Source of the DNA: an uncultured Bacteroidales bacterium
Lineage (GTDB): Bacteria; Bacteroidota; Bacteroidia; Bacteroidales; Paludibacteraceae
Reading direction: 5' to 3'
Assembly: GCA_900318245.1 (NCBI GenBank)
Contig: ONJT01000022.1
Coordinates: 1 to 46,868 of the forward strand
DNA: 46,868 nucleotides
The notes below the pieces were generated by a model that was not told the DNA's origin, searched no databases, and saw nothing but the letters and a program-made list of their open reading frames with translations. Position 1 is the first letter of the stretch; every line of letters starts with the position of its first letter. A program made the translations under genes and the position numbers. Positions 34,363 to 42,509 of the stretch are shown here, piece after piece.

Positions 34363-35125
34363 GAAAGACCGACATATACTGGCCAAAGAGCAACGTATCG
34401 GTGCGTTTATCCTATTCGGCATTTTCCTGATCATATGGTTGATGGTAGCCCTGTGGCCTTCGAATGACCCCGAATTACAAGCACCGCAAGAACCCGTCAA
34501 ACGCACGTGGGAACAGCGCAAGGACTCGATGCGGCGTGTCGATTCGTTACGATATGCGCAATGGTCCAAAGAACGCGAACAGCGCTATGACTCCTTCCGC
34601 TTGGCAGACTCGATGCGTCGCGACGAATGGAAACGCGAGCGGCAACTGGCCTATGACTCGTTTCGCGTAGCCGACTCTCTCTGGCGCGACTCCGTCGGAT
34701 GGTATTATGCTCGGCATATCAAGAAAGATACCGTCTTGGATCTCAACCATACGGACACCACCGAACTGCAGTTCATCCGCGGCATCGGTCGTTATACCGC
34801 CATGCAGATCATCCGGTATAGGGAGCAGTTAGGCGGATATGCCAGTCCCTCCCAACTGACAGACGAAGCGTTTGCCAAACTGCGTTTGGACACCCTGTTA
34901 AATCATTTTACCGCCGATAGCAAAGACGTGCAGACCATACCGGTCAACAGCAGTTCAGCAGAACGGCTCCAACAGCATCCCTACATCCGCTATCAGCAAG
35001 CAAAAGCCATCTACGCCCTCCGCAGGAAGCGCACACGTCTAAAGAGCATCGAGGACTTGCAACATCTGCCGGAATTCAGCGAAAATGAACTCAAACGCCT
35101 CGCTCCCTACCTCTCTTTTGAATAA
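34355..35125 (+). CDS. Membrane-anchored helix-hairpin-helix protein (ComEA-like)
   Basis: 256 residues, overlapping xseA by 8 nt. One N-terminal membrane helix (IGAFILFGIFLIIWLMVALW) is followed by a charged, probably coiled-coil segment made of a repeated unit of about 20 residues (RYDSFRLADSMRRDEWKRER / AYDSFRVADSLWRDSVGWYY). Two helix-hairpin-helix motifs follow (LQFIRGIGRYTAMQIIRYRE and the C-terminal KSIEDLQHLPEFSENELKRL). ComEA-like proteins bind double-stranded DNA outside the inner membrane during uptake. Bacteroidota have many such proteins with no proven competence role, so the function is uncertain. It follows xseA, a DNA nuclease gene, in the same unit. Confidence 0.82.
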   Translation: MAKKDRHILAKEQRIGAFILFGIFLIIWLMVALWPSNDPELQAPQEPVKRTWEQRKDSMRRVDSLRYAQWSKEREQRYDSFRLADSMRRDEWKRERQLAYDSFRVADSLWRDSVGWYYARHIKKDTVLDLNHTDTTELQFIRGIGRYTAMQIIRYREQLGGYASPSQLTDEAFAKLRLDTLLNHFTADSKDVQTIPVNSSSAERLQQHPYIRYQQAKAIYALRRKRTRLKSIEDLQHLPEFSENELKRLAPYLSFE

Positions 35126-35139
35126 AAATTCAAAAATAT

Positions 35140-35170
35140 TTGCATAATTCAAAAAAAAGCAGTAATTTTG
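35140..35170 (+). promoter_or_regulatory. tmRNA promoter
   Basis: TTG (35140-35142), 20 nt with the AAAAAAAAGCAG run, TAATTTTG (35163-35170). The 78 nt before the mature tmRNA hold stable hairpins (AAGGGG/CCCCTT and CCCCG/CGGGG), presumably removed during maturation. Confidence 0.8.
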
Positions 35171-35248
35171 CGCTCGCTTTTAGCAATCAAGGGGTATAGT
35201 GCCCCTTCCGGCGGAGGCCGGTTTCCCCGATTAACGGGGACACCTCCG

Positions 35249-35641
35249 GGGGCTATTTGGTTTTGACAGCAGGTAGAATGGTTGTGTAAGCACGCCGAGC
35301 AATGAGGCAACGCTCGTAAATCTCGCTTCGACACATAACTGGCAACAACTATGAGTATGCTCTCGCTGCCTAATCGAAGTATAGTAGATTAGCTTTCTTC
35401 GGGCGCAAGGCGCCTGAACGAGACATCGCTCCAAGCCGAGTCTGTGGGCTGAAAGGATATAGCGGTGCGGGAATTCACAGAATAGATATCGCAGGCTGCG
35501 ATGCGGTATCGAGAACTTAGCAGATAAGCCGGTAGTTGGTGGCTTGGGTCTTGCTACCGGACGAAAACGAAGGCCAAGATAAGCGTGTAGAAAGCGGAAT
35601 TGTTCCTTGTTTGGACGCGGGTTCGACTCCCGCTAGCTCCA
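35249..35641 (+). ncRNA. ssrA: Transfer-messenger RNA
   Basis: About 393 nt, one-piece form. The 5' GGGGCTA pairs with 3' TAGCTCC, with A35641 as discriminator; CCA is not encoded. The 3' end carries the T-arm GGGTTCGACTCCC, and the 5' part has the tRNA-like GGTTTTGACAG. The tag reading frame is at 35341-35373 and encodes GNNYEYALAA followed by TAA; the ALAA end is the usual proteolysis signal. The RNA rescues stalled ribosomes and marks the truncated product. tRNA-Ala lies 6 nt further on, so the two probably come from one precursor. Confidence 0.96.
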
Positions 35642-35647
35642 CAAAAA

Positions 35648-35720
35648 GGGGTATTAGCTCAGTTGGTAGAGCGCAACGTTCGCAATGTTGAGGTCAGGGG
35701 TTCGACTCCCCTATGCTCCA
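35648..35720 (+). tRNA. tRNA-Ala (anticodon CGC)
   Basis: 73 nt, full cloverleaf. Acceptor stem GGGGTAT/ATGCTCC has the G3-U70 pair that defines alanine tRNAs. The anticodon loop TTCGCAA reads CGC; the T-arm is GGGGTTCGACTCCCC. CCA is not encoded. The next gene's ATG is only 4 nt downstream. Confidence 0.96.
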
Positions 35721-35724
35721 CTTA

Positions 35725-36855
35725 ATGGCAATAGAGATTCGACAAATTAACACGAAACGCGAACTGAAAAAATTCATTCAGTTCGCTAATGATTTGTATG
35801 CCGATTGTCCGTACTATTGCCCTCCCCTCTTCTTCGATGAGATGAACTGCTTCGACGCGGAGAAAAATCCTGCGTTGGAGGTGTGTGAGTTTCAGCTATG
35901 GATGGCGTTTCAGAACGGTCAAGCAGTGGGACGTATCGCCGGTATCATCAATCATCGCGCCAACAAGAAATGGGGTTATAAGCATGTCCGTTTCGGTTGG
36001 ATCGATTTCATTGACGACCTGGAGGTAAGTCGTGCCCTGCTGGATACCGTTGTAGCGTGGGGAAAAGAACGCGGCATGGATGCATTGAACGGTCCGGTAG
36101 GATTTACGGATTTCGACCACGAAGGCTTGCTCATTGACGGGTATGACTATCCCGCGGTGATGGCTTCGCTGTATAACTACCCGTATTACGTGAAGCATAT
36201 GGAGGCCTACGGACTGACAAAAGAAGCCGACTGGTTTGAGTTCCGAGTCTATCCGCCCAACGGCTGTCCGGAGCGCTTATGCCGCATCGCCGATATAGTA
36301 AAGGAACGCTCGCACGTACGCGTGGACAAAGTGAAGAACTCGCGCGAACTGGTGCGCAAGTACGGCATCGAGTATATGGACGTCATTGACGAGGCCTACC
36401 AGACTTTGTACAACTTCCAACCGATGACGATGAAGCAGAAGAACTACTACAAGAACATGTATTTCCCGCTGCTGAACTTCGACTTCGTGACACTGGTTGT
36501 GAATGAGAAAGACGAGATCGTAGGTGTCGGTTTGGGTATGCCTGATATCTCGGATGCGTTGCGTAAATGTCGTGGCAAATTACTGCCGCTCGGCTGGTAC
36601 TACCTGCTGAAAGCGCTGTGGGCAAAGAAGATGAATTCGTTCAGTTTTCTGCTCATCGCCGTTCGTCCGGACTACCAGGACAAAGGTATCAATGCCTTGT
36701 TCTTCCAGGACCAGATACCTATCATCAACAAGTACGGTATCAAAATACTGGAGACGACCAACATATTGGAGACGAACACCAAGAACATTGCGAATTTTAC
36801 GCAGTTCGACCACAAGCGGCATAAGCAACACCGCGCATATATCAAAGCGATCTAA
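35725..36855 (+). CDS. GNAT-fold acetyltransferase-like protein
   Basis: 376 residues from the ATG at 35725; an upstream in-frame ATG at 35713 is inside tRNA-Ala and unlikely. The protein has an N-terminal GNAT-like region (FQNGQAVGRIAGIINHRANK) and a C-terminal GNAT-like half (EKDEIVGVGLGMPDISDAL ... LLIAVRPDYQDKGINALFFQ). It ends ILETTNILETNTKNIANFTQ, a pattern of a conserved Bacteroidota family of about 375 residues. The substrate is unknown. Only 4 nt separate the start codon from the tRNA 3' end, so tRNA processing would leave an almost leaderless mRNA. The stop overlaps the next gene's start (TAATG). Confidence 0.85.
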   Translation: MAIEIRQINTKRELKKFIQFANDLYADCPYYCPPLFFDEMNCFDAEKNPALEVCEFQLWMAFQNGQAVGRIAGIINHRANKKWGYKHVRFGWIDFIDDLEVSRALLDTVVAWGKERGMDALNGPVGFTDFDHEGLLIDGYDYPAVMASLYNYPYYVKHMEAYGLTKEADWFEFRVYPPNGCPERLCRIADIVKERSHVRVDKVKNSRELVRKYGIEYMDVIDEAYQTLYNFQPMTMKQKNYYKNMYFPLLNFDFVTLVVNEKDEIVGVGLGMPDISDALRKCRGKLLPLGWYYLLKALWAKKMNSFSFLLIAVRPDYQDKGINALFFQDQIPIINKYGIKILETTNILETNTKNIANFTQFDHKRHKQHRAYIKAI

Positions 36856-37334
36856 TGGGCAAGGTCTTCAAAATCTTCGGTGCAGCACTGGAGCGGATGA
36901 ATGCGTACTTGCAAGAGCACGATGGTCGCTATTCCGCTATCCGGGAAAAGGTGTTGGAGCAAGCATGTATGTTGCCTCAGCCCTTCACCGCAGAACACCT
37001 GGAAAAAGCCTGTCAGTCGGATGGTATATCTTCGGGAACGATCTACAACTGCTTGCAACTCTTCCTGGATGCGCAGATCATCCATGCTACCAAGCGCCAG
37101 AAAGGACACCAGGCAACGGAGTACGAACTGATCACCGGCAACTCGATCCGGATGCAGCGCATATGCCAGAAGTGCGGACGAACCACTAATTTCCGCTCAC
37201 CGGCTATCGACTATATCATCCGGGAGCAGAAGACCCAGAGTTTTTTTATGCAGCACTATACGCTCCTGCTCTATGGTGAATGCCGCAAATGTAAGATGTT
37301 AGAAGCGAAAGCCAAAAAGAAAGCAAAAGCATGA
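36855..37334 (+). CDS. Fur-family transcriptional regulator
   Basis: 159 residues. A winged-helix N-terminal domain (RYSAIREKVLEQACMLPQPF ... GISSGTIYNCLQLFLDAQII) is followed by the dimerisation domain. Two CxxC zinc motifs are present (CQKCGR near residue 104 and CRKC near 146). Sensor-site His/Glu residues are sparse compared with canonical Fur, so the sensed metal or signal is not clear; PerR/Zur-like roles remain open. A lysine-rich tail (EAKAKKKAKA) is unusual. Both ends overlap neighbours by 1-4 nt, so it belongs to one operon with the GNAT-like and metallopeptidase genes. Confidence 0.87.
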   Translation: MGKVFKIFGAALERMNAYLQEHDGRYSAIREKVLEQACMLPQPFTAEHLEKACQSDGISSGTIYNCLQLFLDAQIIHATKRQKGHQATEYELITGNSIRMQRICQKCGRTTNFRSPAIDYIIREQKTQSFFMQHYTLLLYGECRKCKMLEAKAKKKAKA

Positions 37335-38017
37335 GTACAATGACTATATATTGGATTATCTTTATCGCCATTGCCTTGGCAAGTTGGCTTGTCTCGTATT
37401 CGCTCAAACAGAAATTTGAGCGATATGGCAAAGAAGCACTGCCTATGAACGGGCGCGACGTAGCTGCCAAAATGCTGCGTGACCATGGTATCACGGATGT
37501 GCAGATTACGCATGTCGACGGCCGACTCACCGACCATTATAATCCGGCTACCAAGACCGTCAATCTCTCGAAAGATGTGTATTACGGCACGAACGTAGCA
37601 GCCGCAGCGGTAGCTGCACACGAATGCGGACATGCGGTTCAACATGCCACGGCTTATGCGCCGCTGAAGATGCGCTCGGCTTTAGTACCCGTAGTGTCTT
37701 TTGCCAGCAACTGGATGACGTGGATTCTCCTCGCCGGTATGCTGTTGATTGAGAGTTTTCCGCAGATCCTGCTGGCAGGAATAGGTCTTTTCGCACTGAC
37801 TACCCTCTTCTCTTTCATCACCTTACCGGTGGAAGTCAACGCCAGTCAGCGCGCTGTGAACTGGTTGCAAGAATCAGGCCTCACCGATCGCGAGACCACA
37901 GAGATGGCGTCCGATGCACTGCATAGCGCCGCTTATACCTACGTCGTAGCCGCCCTCTCGTCGCTCGCCACACTGGTGTATTACATACTGATCTTTTTAG
38001 GAGGAAACCGCAGGTAA
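37331..38017 (+). CDS. Membrane zinc metallopeptidase (YugP/neutral zinc protease family)
   Basis: 228 residues. The zinc motif is HECGHAVQH (about residues 98-106) in VAAAAVAAHECGHAVQHATA. An N-terminal membrane helix (TIYWIIFIAIALASWLVSYS) and further hydrophobic segments follow the motif (WMTWILLAGMLLIESFPQIL, ILLAGIGLFALTTLFSFITL), with a C-terminal helix. This order matches the YugP-type family of putative neutral zinc metallopeptidases, whose targets are mostly unknown. It overlaps the Fur gene by 4 nt (ATGA), and tRNA-Arg starts 7 nt after its stop. Confidence 0.9.
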   Translation: MSTMTIYWIIFIAIALASWLVSYSLKQKFERYGKEALPMNGRDVAAKMLRDHGITDVQITHVDGRLTDHYNPATKTVNLSKDVYYGTNVAAAAVAAHECGHAVQHATAYAPLKMRSALVPVVSFASNWMTWILLAGMLLIESFPQILLAGIGLFALTTLFSFITLPVEVNASQRAVNWLQESGLTDRETTEMASDALHSAAYTYVVAALSSLATLVYYILIFLGGNRR

Positions 38018-38024
38018 CCTCTTC

Positions 38025-38098
38025 GGCCCCGTAGCTCAATTGAATAGAGTGTCAGATTCCGGTTCTGAAGGTTCTGGGTTTGAGCCCCAGCGGGGTCA
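38025..38098 (+). tRNA. tRNA-Arg (anticodon CCG)
   Basis: 74 nt. Acceptor GGCCCCG/CGGGGTC; anticodon stem TCAGA/TCTGA with loop TTCCGGT gives CCG; T-arm CTGGGTTTGAGCCCCAG. CCA is not encoded. Its last 10 nt are the start of a 49-nt tandem repeat that continues downstream. Confidence 0.94.
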
Positions 38099-38201
38099 CA
38101 GAAGCTCGCACCGCTAGGTGCAAGGTAGAACCCGCCCAGCGGGGTCACAGAAGCTCGCACCGCCAGGTGCAAGGTAGAACCCGCCCAGCGGGGTCACAGA
38201 A
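38089..38201. repeat. 49-nt tandem repeat containing the tRNA-Arg 3' end
   Basis: Two full units (38089-38137 and 38138-38186, one mismatch) and a 15-nt partial unit (38187-38201) begin with AGCGGGGTCA, the last ten bases of tRNA-Arg. Each unit holds a GCACC-GGTGC hairpin. The array thus creates two extra copies of the tRNA 3' terminus. It may come from slippage, or from insertion at the tRNA end. Confidence 0.92.
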
Positions 38202-38228
38202 AGAGCAGTCTCGATGACTGCTCTTTTC
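38199..38228. terminator. Bidirectional Rho-independent terminator
   Basis: A perfect 10-bp stem AAGAGCAGTC/GACTGCTCTT (38201-38210, 38216-38225) with a TCGAT loop, flanked by A and T runs. It ends the tmRNA-to-tRNA-Arg unit on the plus strand and the nuclease gene on the minus strand. Confidence 0.92.
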
Positions 38229-39518
38229 TTATTGAAGTTTGATATCTACTACGATTGGTTCGTGGTCCGCGTAGCGATGCATGCTCTTGTCCTTCAACCT
38301 ATACGCGCCATGCTGGTAATACCAATCGGTATTGACGTGCCAGGGTTGCACATGTACCACCTGCGTCGCCATGGATGGTGAAGCGAAGCAACGGTCCAAA
38401 TACCCCATCTCGCCTCGGAATACATACGAATAGTCATCCGGACAAAAACGCATCAACTGATCCGGATAACCGGCACGCACAATCGCCTGAATCGGCAACT
38501 CCTGCGTATAGCAGTTATAATCGCCCAACAGCAGCACATCCGAATCACCGTACAGTGCCATCGCTTGCGGGAGCATCGATAATAGCGAGTCCACGTTCGA
38601 CAACCGCTTCAGGTGCGTATCGTAATTTCCACGGCCTGCCCGTTTGGACTTCAGGTGATTCAGACTGACGATGAAGCGTTCGCCCGTAGGCTGACCTTTC
38701 TTATCGAGACATTCAAATCCCTGCGCGAACATACGGGCATGGTAATGGCTGCTCGTATCAGCGTACGCGGAAAGCGGCGCTTCATACGGTTGCACGCGGT
38801 CCGTACGATAGATAAAACAACCGCCGATACGGTCCATATTCTCCATCGGCATCGAGACATACGCGTATTTCTTACCGCCTTTGTTCAACGCCTCCAGAAG
38901 CATCGTCGGCGCTTTATCACCAACCTGCACTTCACACAGCGCATAGAGATCCGCCTTCATTGCCTTCAGTCCTTTCGCCACTTTGCTTACCTTCAGCGCA
39001 TTCTGTTGCGGTGTCGTACGCCGCGTAGCATATCCGCCAAGGTCCGCAAACAGATTCTCCACATTCGCGCCTACCACGCGCACTGCACCTTTCTCCTTTC
39101 GTGCGAGCGGAGCTACACGGGCATGCGAAGTCTTCACGCCTGCGCCCGTCACAAAATGCCGCTCACTTGTCACGCGCGCTTGAAACCCGCGCACACGATC
39201 GCCCGTGCGAACCTTATAATAAGTGTTACGACAATGCACGCAAATCGAGTTCGCGCGATTAGAAGCCTGGATGCGCCAATAGTCCGTACTGTCGCCGTCC
39301 GCCAAACCTACCGCGCGTTCTTCCGGACAATACAAGCGCTCCGGAGCCAGAATCAACGAGTCATAATAACTACCGCACACTACGAGCGGCGTCGTGACTT
39401 GAACCATCCGATTGGCGTAGCGAGACCAATCAGCCTGTAACTGCTCTAACGAAACACGCTCCACCGCCGAAACGGAGAGCGTGTAAAGAGTCATGAGTAA
39501 TATAAAGTGCTTTCTCAT
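38229..39518 (-). CDS. Secreted endonuclease/exonuclease/phosphatase-family protein
   Basis: 429 residues from the ATG at 39518, which opens a signal peptide (MRKHFILLMTLYTLSVSA); an upstream in-frame ATG lies inside the tRNA. Residues of about 30-150 form a nucleic-acid-binding-like beta region. The C-terminal EEP domain follows with its expected motifs: VVGANVENLF (Asn), YALCEVQ (metal Glu), GGCFIYRTD, IVSLNHLKSK (His), LLLGDYNCY (Asp-x-Asn), MGYLDRCF and the closing YADHEPIVVDI (Asp-His). It is likely a periplasmic or extracellular nuclease or phosphoesterase. The start codon is 3 nt after the initiator-tRNA gene, so one transcript carries both. Confidence 0.88.
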   Translation of the reverse strand: MRKHFILLMTLYTLSVSAVERVSLEQLQADWSRYANRMVQVTTPLVVCGSYYDSLILAPERLYCPEERAVGLADGDSTDYWRIQASNRANSICVHCRNTYYKVRTGDRVRGFQARVTSERHFVTGAGVKTSHARVAPLARKEKGAVRVVGANVENLFADLGGYATRRTTPQQNALKVSKVAKGLKAMKADLYALCEVQVGDKAPTMLLEALNKGGKKYAYVSMPMENMDRIGGCFIYRTDRVQPYEAPLSAYADTSSHYHARMFAQGFECLDKKGQPTGERFIVSLNHLKSKRAGRGNYDTHLKRLSNVDSLLSMLPQAMALYGDSDVLLLGDYNCYTQELPIQAIVRAGYPDQLMRFCPDDYSYVFRGEMGYLDRCFASPSMATQVVHVQPWHVNTDWYYQHGAYRLKDKSMHRYADHEPIVVDIKLQ

Positions 39519-39521
39519 AGT

Positions 39522-39596
<75 letters not shown>

Positions 39597-39624
39597 ATAT
39601 ATCTTCTCTTTCGAAAAGCGGGTG

Positions 39625-39655
39625 CAAAAGTACTGCTTTTTTTTGATATACGCAA
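39625..39655 (-). promoter_or_regulatory. Initiator tRNA promoter
   Basis: Minus-strand TTG (39655-39653), 20 nt, TACTTTTG (39632-39625). Spacer and both boxes are identical to those of typA. It would drive the tRNA and the following nuclease gene. Confidence 0.85.
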
Positions 39656-39684
39656 ATTTTTAAGCGTTTTTCTTTGTTTTTTTG

Positions 39685-40557
39685 CTAAAAAAGGCTCAAA
39701 TCGGCGTCCGTGATAATACCTTTGGAGCGTTTTTTGCCTCGCGAAGAAGGTTTTACTCCATTCGTACCTGTCGGTGCGAAAGGCGATACATACCGACCGA
39801 TATACGGGTTGATGATCGCGCGGGTTTGCTCATCCGTCGTCGGACATTTATCCACGATCCACTCCAGGTACGAACGGTCAATACGCAGCATCGACTCAAT
39901 CGACTCATTGCGATGCGCGCCCTGATTCAAGTAGTAGTAATCGCCCTTTTTCACCAACCAGCGGTCGAAAGAGATAAACCCGAACTCCGGGCGCTGTGCC
40001 CATTCCCATCCATGCGCCGCCACCTGCGCTTTGAACACCTCGATCGTAGCCCGCACATCGTCCAGCGAGTTATGCGCACCTTCGAACGGATGACCGTAAT
40101 AACGGGTATAAGCCGCCGTCAGGTTATTATGTAATTTCTCGCCGTTCTCATCCACCTGCCCTGCCGTATGGATGCGCTCCAACAGCAACGCGTCGTACCA
40201 CGTGCGACCGTCAAAATCGAAGCTCAGACCCAAGCGCGCCAGGTTATAGTGCAAGATCGGCGCATCATATCCGTTCCCGTTATACGAGAGGATATCGCAA
40301 CCCTCCGTGAACGCCATCAGATCATCGTACACGCTGCGCAGCGACACGCCGTGCTCCAGCAAAAAATCCTTCGATATATGATGCACGGCTTCGGCCTCAG
40401 CAGGAATCGTAAACTCCCCTTCCGGAAGGATATACCAGTCGCGCTGGTCCAACACTTCCCAACTTTCGGTGTCCACCTTCACTAACGACAACTGAATAAT
40501 GTGCTCTTTCTGCACATCCAGACCCGTGGTCTCGGTATCAAAACAAACGAGTTTCAT
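39685..40557 (-). CDS. DEDDh-type 3'-5' exonuclease (DnaQ-like)
   Basis: 290 residues. Exonuclease motifs: VCFDTETTGLD (ExoI, residues 4-14), LSYNGNGYDAPILHYNL (ExoII) and GAHNSLDDVRATIEV (ExoIII with the catalytic His). A C-terminal extension (FGFISFDRWLVKKGDYYYLN ... GKKRSKGIITDADLSLF) is typical of a Bacteroidota-specific form in which a small domain follows the nuclease. It is related to the DNA polymerase III epsilon proofreading subunit but is probably a stand-alone enzyme in repair or RNA turnover. Its start overlaps the stop of the methyltransferase gene by 4 nt (ATGA), so it is the last gene of a three-gene operon. Confidence 0.9.
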   Translation of the reverse strand: MKLVCFDTETTGLDVQKEHIIQLSLVKVDTESWEVLDQRDWYILPEGEFTIPAEAEAVHHISKDFLLEHGVSLRSVYDDLMAFTEGCDILSYNGNGYDAPILHYNLARLGLSFDFDGRTWYDALLLERIHTAGQVDENGEKLHNNLTAAYTRYYGHPFEGAHNSLDDVRATIEVFKAQVAAHGWEWAQRPEFGFISFDRWLVKKGDYYYLNQGAHRNESIESMLRIDRSYLEWIVDKCPTTDEQTRAIINPYIGRYVSPFAPTGTNGVKPSSRGKKRSKGIITDADLSLF

Positions 40558-41774
40558 TCTATATAAAGCACTAATCCCTTCAGGTACTCGCCTTCCGGGT
40601 GGTAAATATTTATCGGGTGATCTTGCGGCTGATGCAACTGATGCAGAATCCTTACTTTTCTTCCTACAGAAGCCGCAGCACTGAACACCGCCAAGCGGAA
40701 GGCCTCTTTATCCACCGCCTGCGAGCAAGAGAACGTGAATAAGATGCCGCCCGGGCGAATCATCTCTATCGCCTTCGCATTGATGCGCTGATAACCGCGC
40801 AGAGCATTCTTCACCGCATCGCGGTGCTTGGCAAAAGCAGGCGGATCCAAGATAATCAAATCGAATGTCCGACCCGCATTCTTCTGCGCCGTAAGGTAGT
40901 CGAACGCATCAGCAGTCACCGCAGTATGATTCTTCGCTTTCGGAAAGTTATGCGCTACATTCGCATTCACAAGGTCAATCGCTTTCTGACTCACATCTAC
41001 CGAATCCACACGCTTCGCGCCGCCGCGCAGGGCATACAAACTGAAACCACCGGTGTAGCAAAACATATTCAGCACTTCCTTGCCGGCCGCATAGCGCTCC
41101 ACCAACGCGCGGTTCTCGCGCTGATCCACAAAGAATCCCGTTTTCTGGCCCTTCAACCAATCAATCCGAAACTCCAGTCCGTTCTCCGTAGACCAGAATT
41201 CAGAATCCTCAGAGCACTCCGTCTTTTTCACCAACCATCCGGTCTTTTCCCCCTCAATAGCCGCCTTAAACGGCAAGGTGTCGTCGGACTTATAATACAC
41301 GTTTTTTACTTGCGGCACTACCGCCACAATCGCCTCAGCGATCGCCTCGCGGAACACGTGCATGCCTACCGAATGAGCTTGTACCACCGCCGTGTCCGCA
41401 TACACGTCCACAATCAGTCCCGGCAACCAATCGCCTTCGCCGTGTATCAACCGGAAAGTGTCGTTATCCTTTCTCACTAACCCCAAACTCTCGCGCACCT
41501 GATACGCCGCGCGGACGCGTTGTTCCCAGAAATCAGCCGGCAACTCCGCTAGGCCAAACTCCAAGATTCGCACCGCTATCGAACCCACCTGCCAATGACC
41601 GACACCCAGCGTCTCACTATTCGCGCTCTCCACGCAAACGAGTTCTCCCTCTTCCGGCGCAGCAGCCTTATGCGCCGCATCCAAAACGATGCGGGCGATC
41701 GCCCCACTGAACACCCACGGGTGAAAACGCTTCAGCGACTCTTCTTTATGCGGTTTTAAGATAATCGTGGTCAT
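40554..41774 (-). CDS. rlmI: 23S rRNA m5C methyltransferase, RlmI-like
   Basis: 406 residues from the ATG at 41774; a GTG one codon earlier is also open. The N-terminal PUA domain begins ILKPHKEESLKRFHPWVFSG. A middle EEHD-like region follows (GLIVDVYADTAVVQAHSVGM). The class I SAM-dependent methyltransferase fold has VLNMFCYTGGFSLYALRGGA (SAM binding), DVSQKAIDLVNANV, LIILDPPAFAKHR and FTFSCSQAVD with the catalytic Cys. In E. coli RlmI methylates C1962 of 23S rRNA. The start overlaps the upstream stop (TGATG), so translation is coupled. Confidence 0.92.
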   Translation of the reverse strand: MTTIILKPHKEESLKRFHPWVFSGAIARIVLDAAHKAAAPEEGELVCVESANSETLGVGHWQVGSIAVRILEFGLAELPADFWEQRVRAAYQVRESLGLVRKDNDTFRLIHGEGDWLPGLIVDVYADTAVVQAHSVGMHVFREAIAEAIVAVVPQVKNVYYKSDDTLPFKAAIEGEKTGWLVKKTECSEDSEFWSTENGLEFRIDWLKGQKTGFFVDQRENRALVERYAAGKEVLNMFCYTGGFSLYALRGGAKRVDSVDVSQKAIDLVNANVAHNFPKAKNHTAVTADAFDYLTAQKNAGRTFDLIILDPPAFAKHRDAVKNALRGYQRINAKAIEMIRPGGILFTFSCSQAVDKEAFRLAVFSAAASVGRKVRILHQLHQPQDHPINIYHPEGEYLKGLVLYIE

Positions 41775-42280
41775 CACTCAACTCCTCTCGTGTGTTCGTG
41801 ATAGGTGTGCAAACTAAGGTTATCGCTCACGTACTTAAGAGCATGCAAGTGCTTGAATCCCAGCGCCGCAATAAATGCCAATTCCATATCGAACACACAA
41901 TCCTTGTAATCCGACGCCAGCACAAAATCGCAGTTGGTATAACAAATCGCGCGGCGTGTCTCGTGCTCCAGCGGCAGTTCAGCGCCGAGCGACTCGTCAA
42001 TCAACGGCAAGCGCGGCTCTGCGTACGTCACATTCGGATGATTCAGTCGCACTTCCGTCACTTCTACCCAACTGCCCAAATCAAAGTTCGCACTGCCGGC
42101 ATAGCCGATATTGTACAACTCCGCCTCGCGGTCTAAGTGCTGCAGCGAACGGATGATATTGATTGCGCCGACGCCGGTAAAAAGAATCTCCGCGTCGCGC
42201 AGATCCAACCCCAACTCTTCGCGGGCTTTGTCGATCAACGGCAACTCGCCCTCTTCGGCCATAACGATGTATTTTGCCAT
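41774..42280 (-). CDS. Nucleoside phosphorylase/MTA-SAH nucleosidase-like protein, short form
   Basis: 168 residues from the ATG at 42280, 22 nt past a promoter box; an earlier in-frame start at 42289 leaves almost no leader. The phosphorylase-superfamily core is visible: ILFTGVGAINIIRSLQHL, LYNIGYAGSANF, CVFDMELAFIAALGFKHLHA and KYVSDNLS (position of the catalytic Asp region). Canonical Mtn/Pfs proteins are about 230 residues, so this is a reduced version. Co-transcription with an SAM-dependent methyltransferase would fit S-adenosylhomocysteine breakdown, but the substrate is not proven. Confidence 0.8.
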   Translation of the reverse strand: MAKYIVMAEEGELPLIDKAREELGLDLRDAEILFTGVGAINIIRSLQHLDREAELYNIGYAGSANFDLGSWVEVTEVRLNHPNVTYAEPRLPLIDESLGAELPLEHETRRAICYTNCDFVLASDYKDCVFDMELAFIAALGFKHLHALKYVSDNLSLHTYHEHTRGVE

Positions 42281-42302
42281 ATAACACAAACTTTTGCGGG
42301 TG

Positions 42303-42333
42303 CAAAGTTACTCTTTTTTTCCCATATTTGCAA
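42303..42333 (-). promoter_or_regulatory. Promoter of the nucleosidase operon
   Basis: Minus-strand TTG (42333-42331), 20 nt, TAACTTTG (42310-42303). It drives nucleosidase, rlmI and the exonuclease, which overlap one another. Confidence 0.8.
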
Positions 42334-42350
42334 AAAAAATGCCTAAAAAT

Positions 42351-42381
42351 TTGCGTAATTCAAAAAAAAGCAGTACTTTTG
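42351..42381 (+). promoter_or_regulatory. tRNA-Cys promoter
   Basis: TTG (42351-42353), 20 nt with the AAAAAAAAGCAG run, TACTTTTG (42374-42381). The mature tRNA starts 20 nt later. Confidence 0.85.
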
Positions 42382-42400
42382 CACCCGCAAATTTAAAAAC

Positions 42401-42475
42401 GGCCGGTTGGATGAGCGACTTAGTCAGCGGTCTGCAAAACCGTATAGAGCGGTTTGACTCCGCTACCGGCCTCCA
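42401..42475 (+). tRNA. tRNA-Cys (anticodon GCA)
   Basis: 75 nt with encoded CCA. Acceptor GGCCGGT/ACCGGCC, discriminator U73 (the cysteine identity base), anticodon loop CTGCAAA, T-arm GCGGTTTGACTCCGC. Confidence 0.95.
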
Positions 42476-42509
42476 AGCCGCCCGAAAAAAGGGCGGCTTA
42501 TTTTTTCTT
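42475..42509 (+). terminator. Rho-independent terminator after tRNA-Cys
   Basis: A perfect 9-bp stem AAGCCGCCC/GGGCGGCTT (42475-42483, 42491-42499) with a GAAAAAA loop and a following T-run. It overlaps the last base of the tRNA and lies only 31 nt before sufB, which has no obvious promoter of its own. Confidence 0.93.

Noticed and set aside
35149-35434. Minus-strand open frames across the tmRNA region
   Set aside because: They cover the tmRNA and its leader, whose structure and tag explain the sequence.
38089-38201. CRISPR array
   Set aside because: Units are contiguous 49-nt duplications without distinct spacers, they derive from a tRNA end, and no cas genes are nearby.
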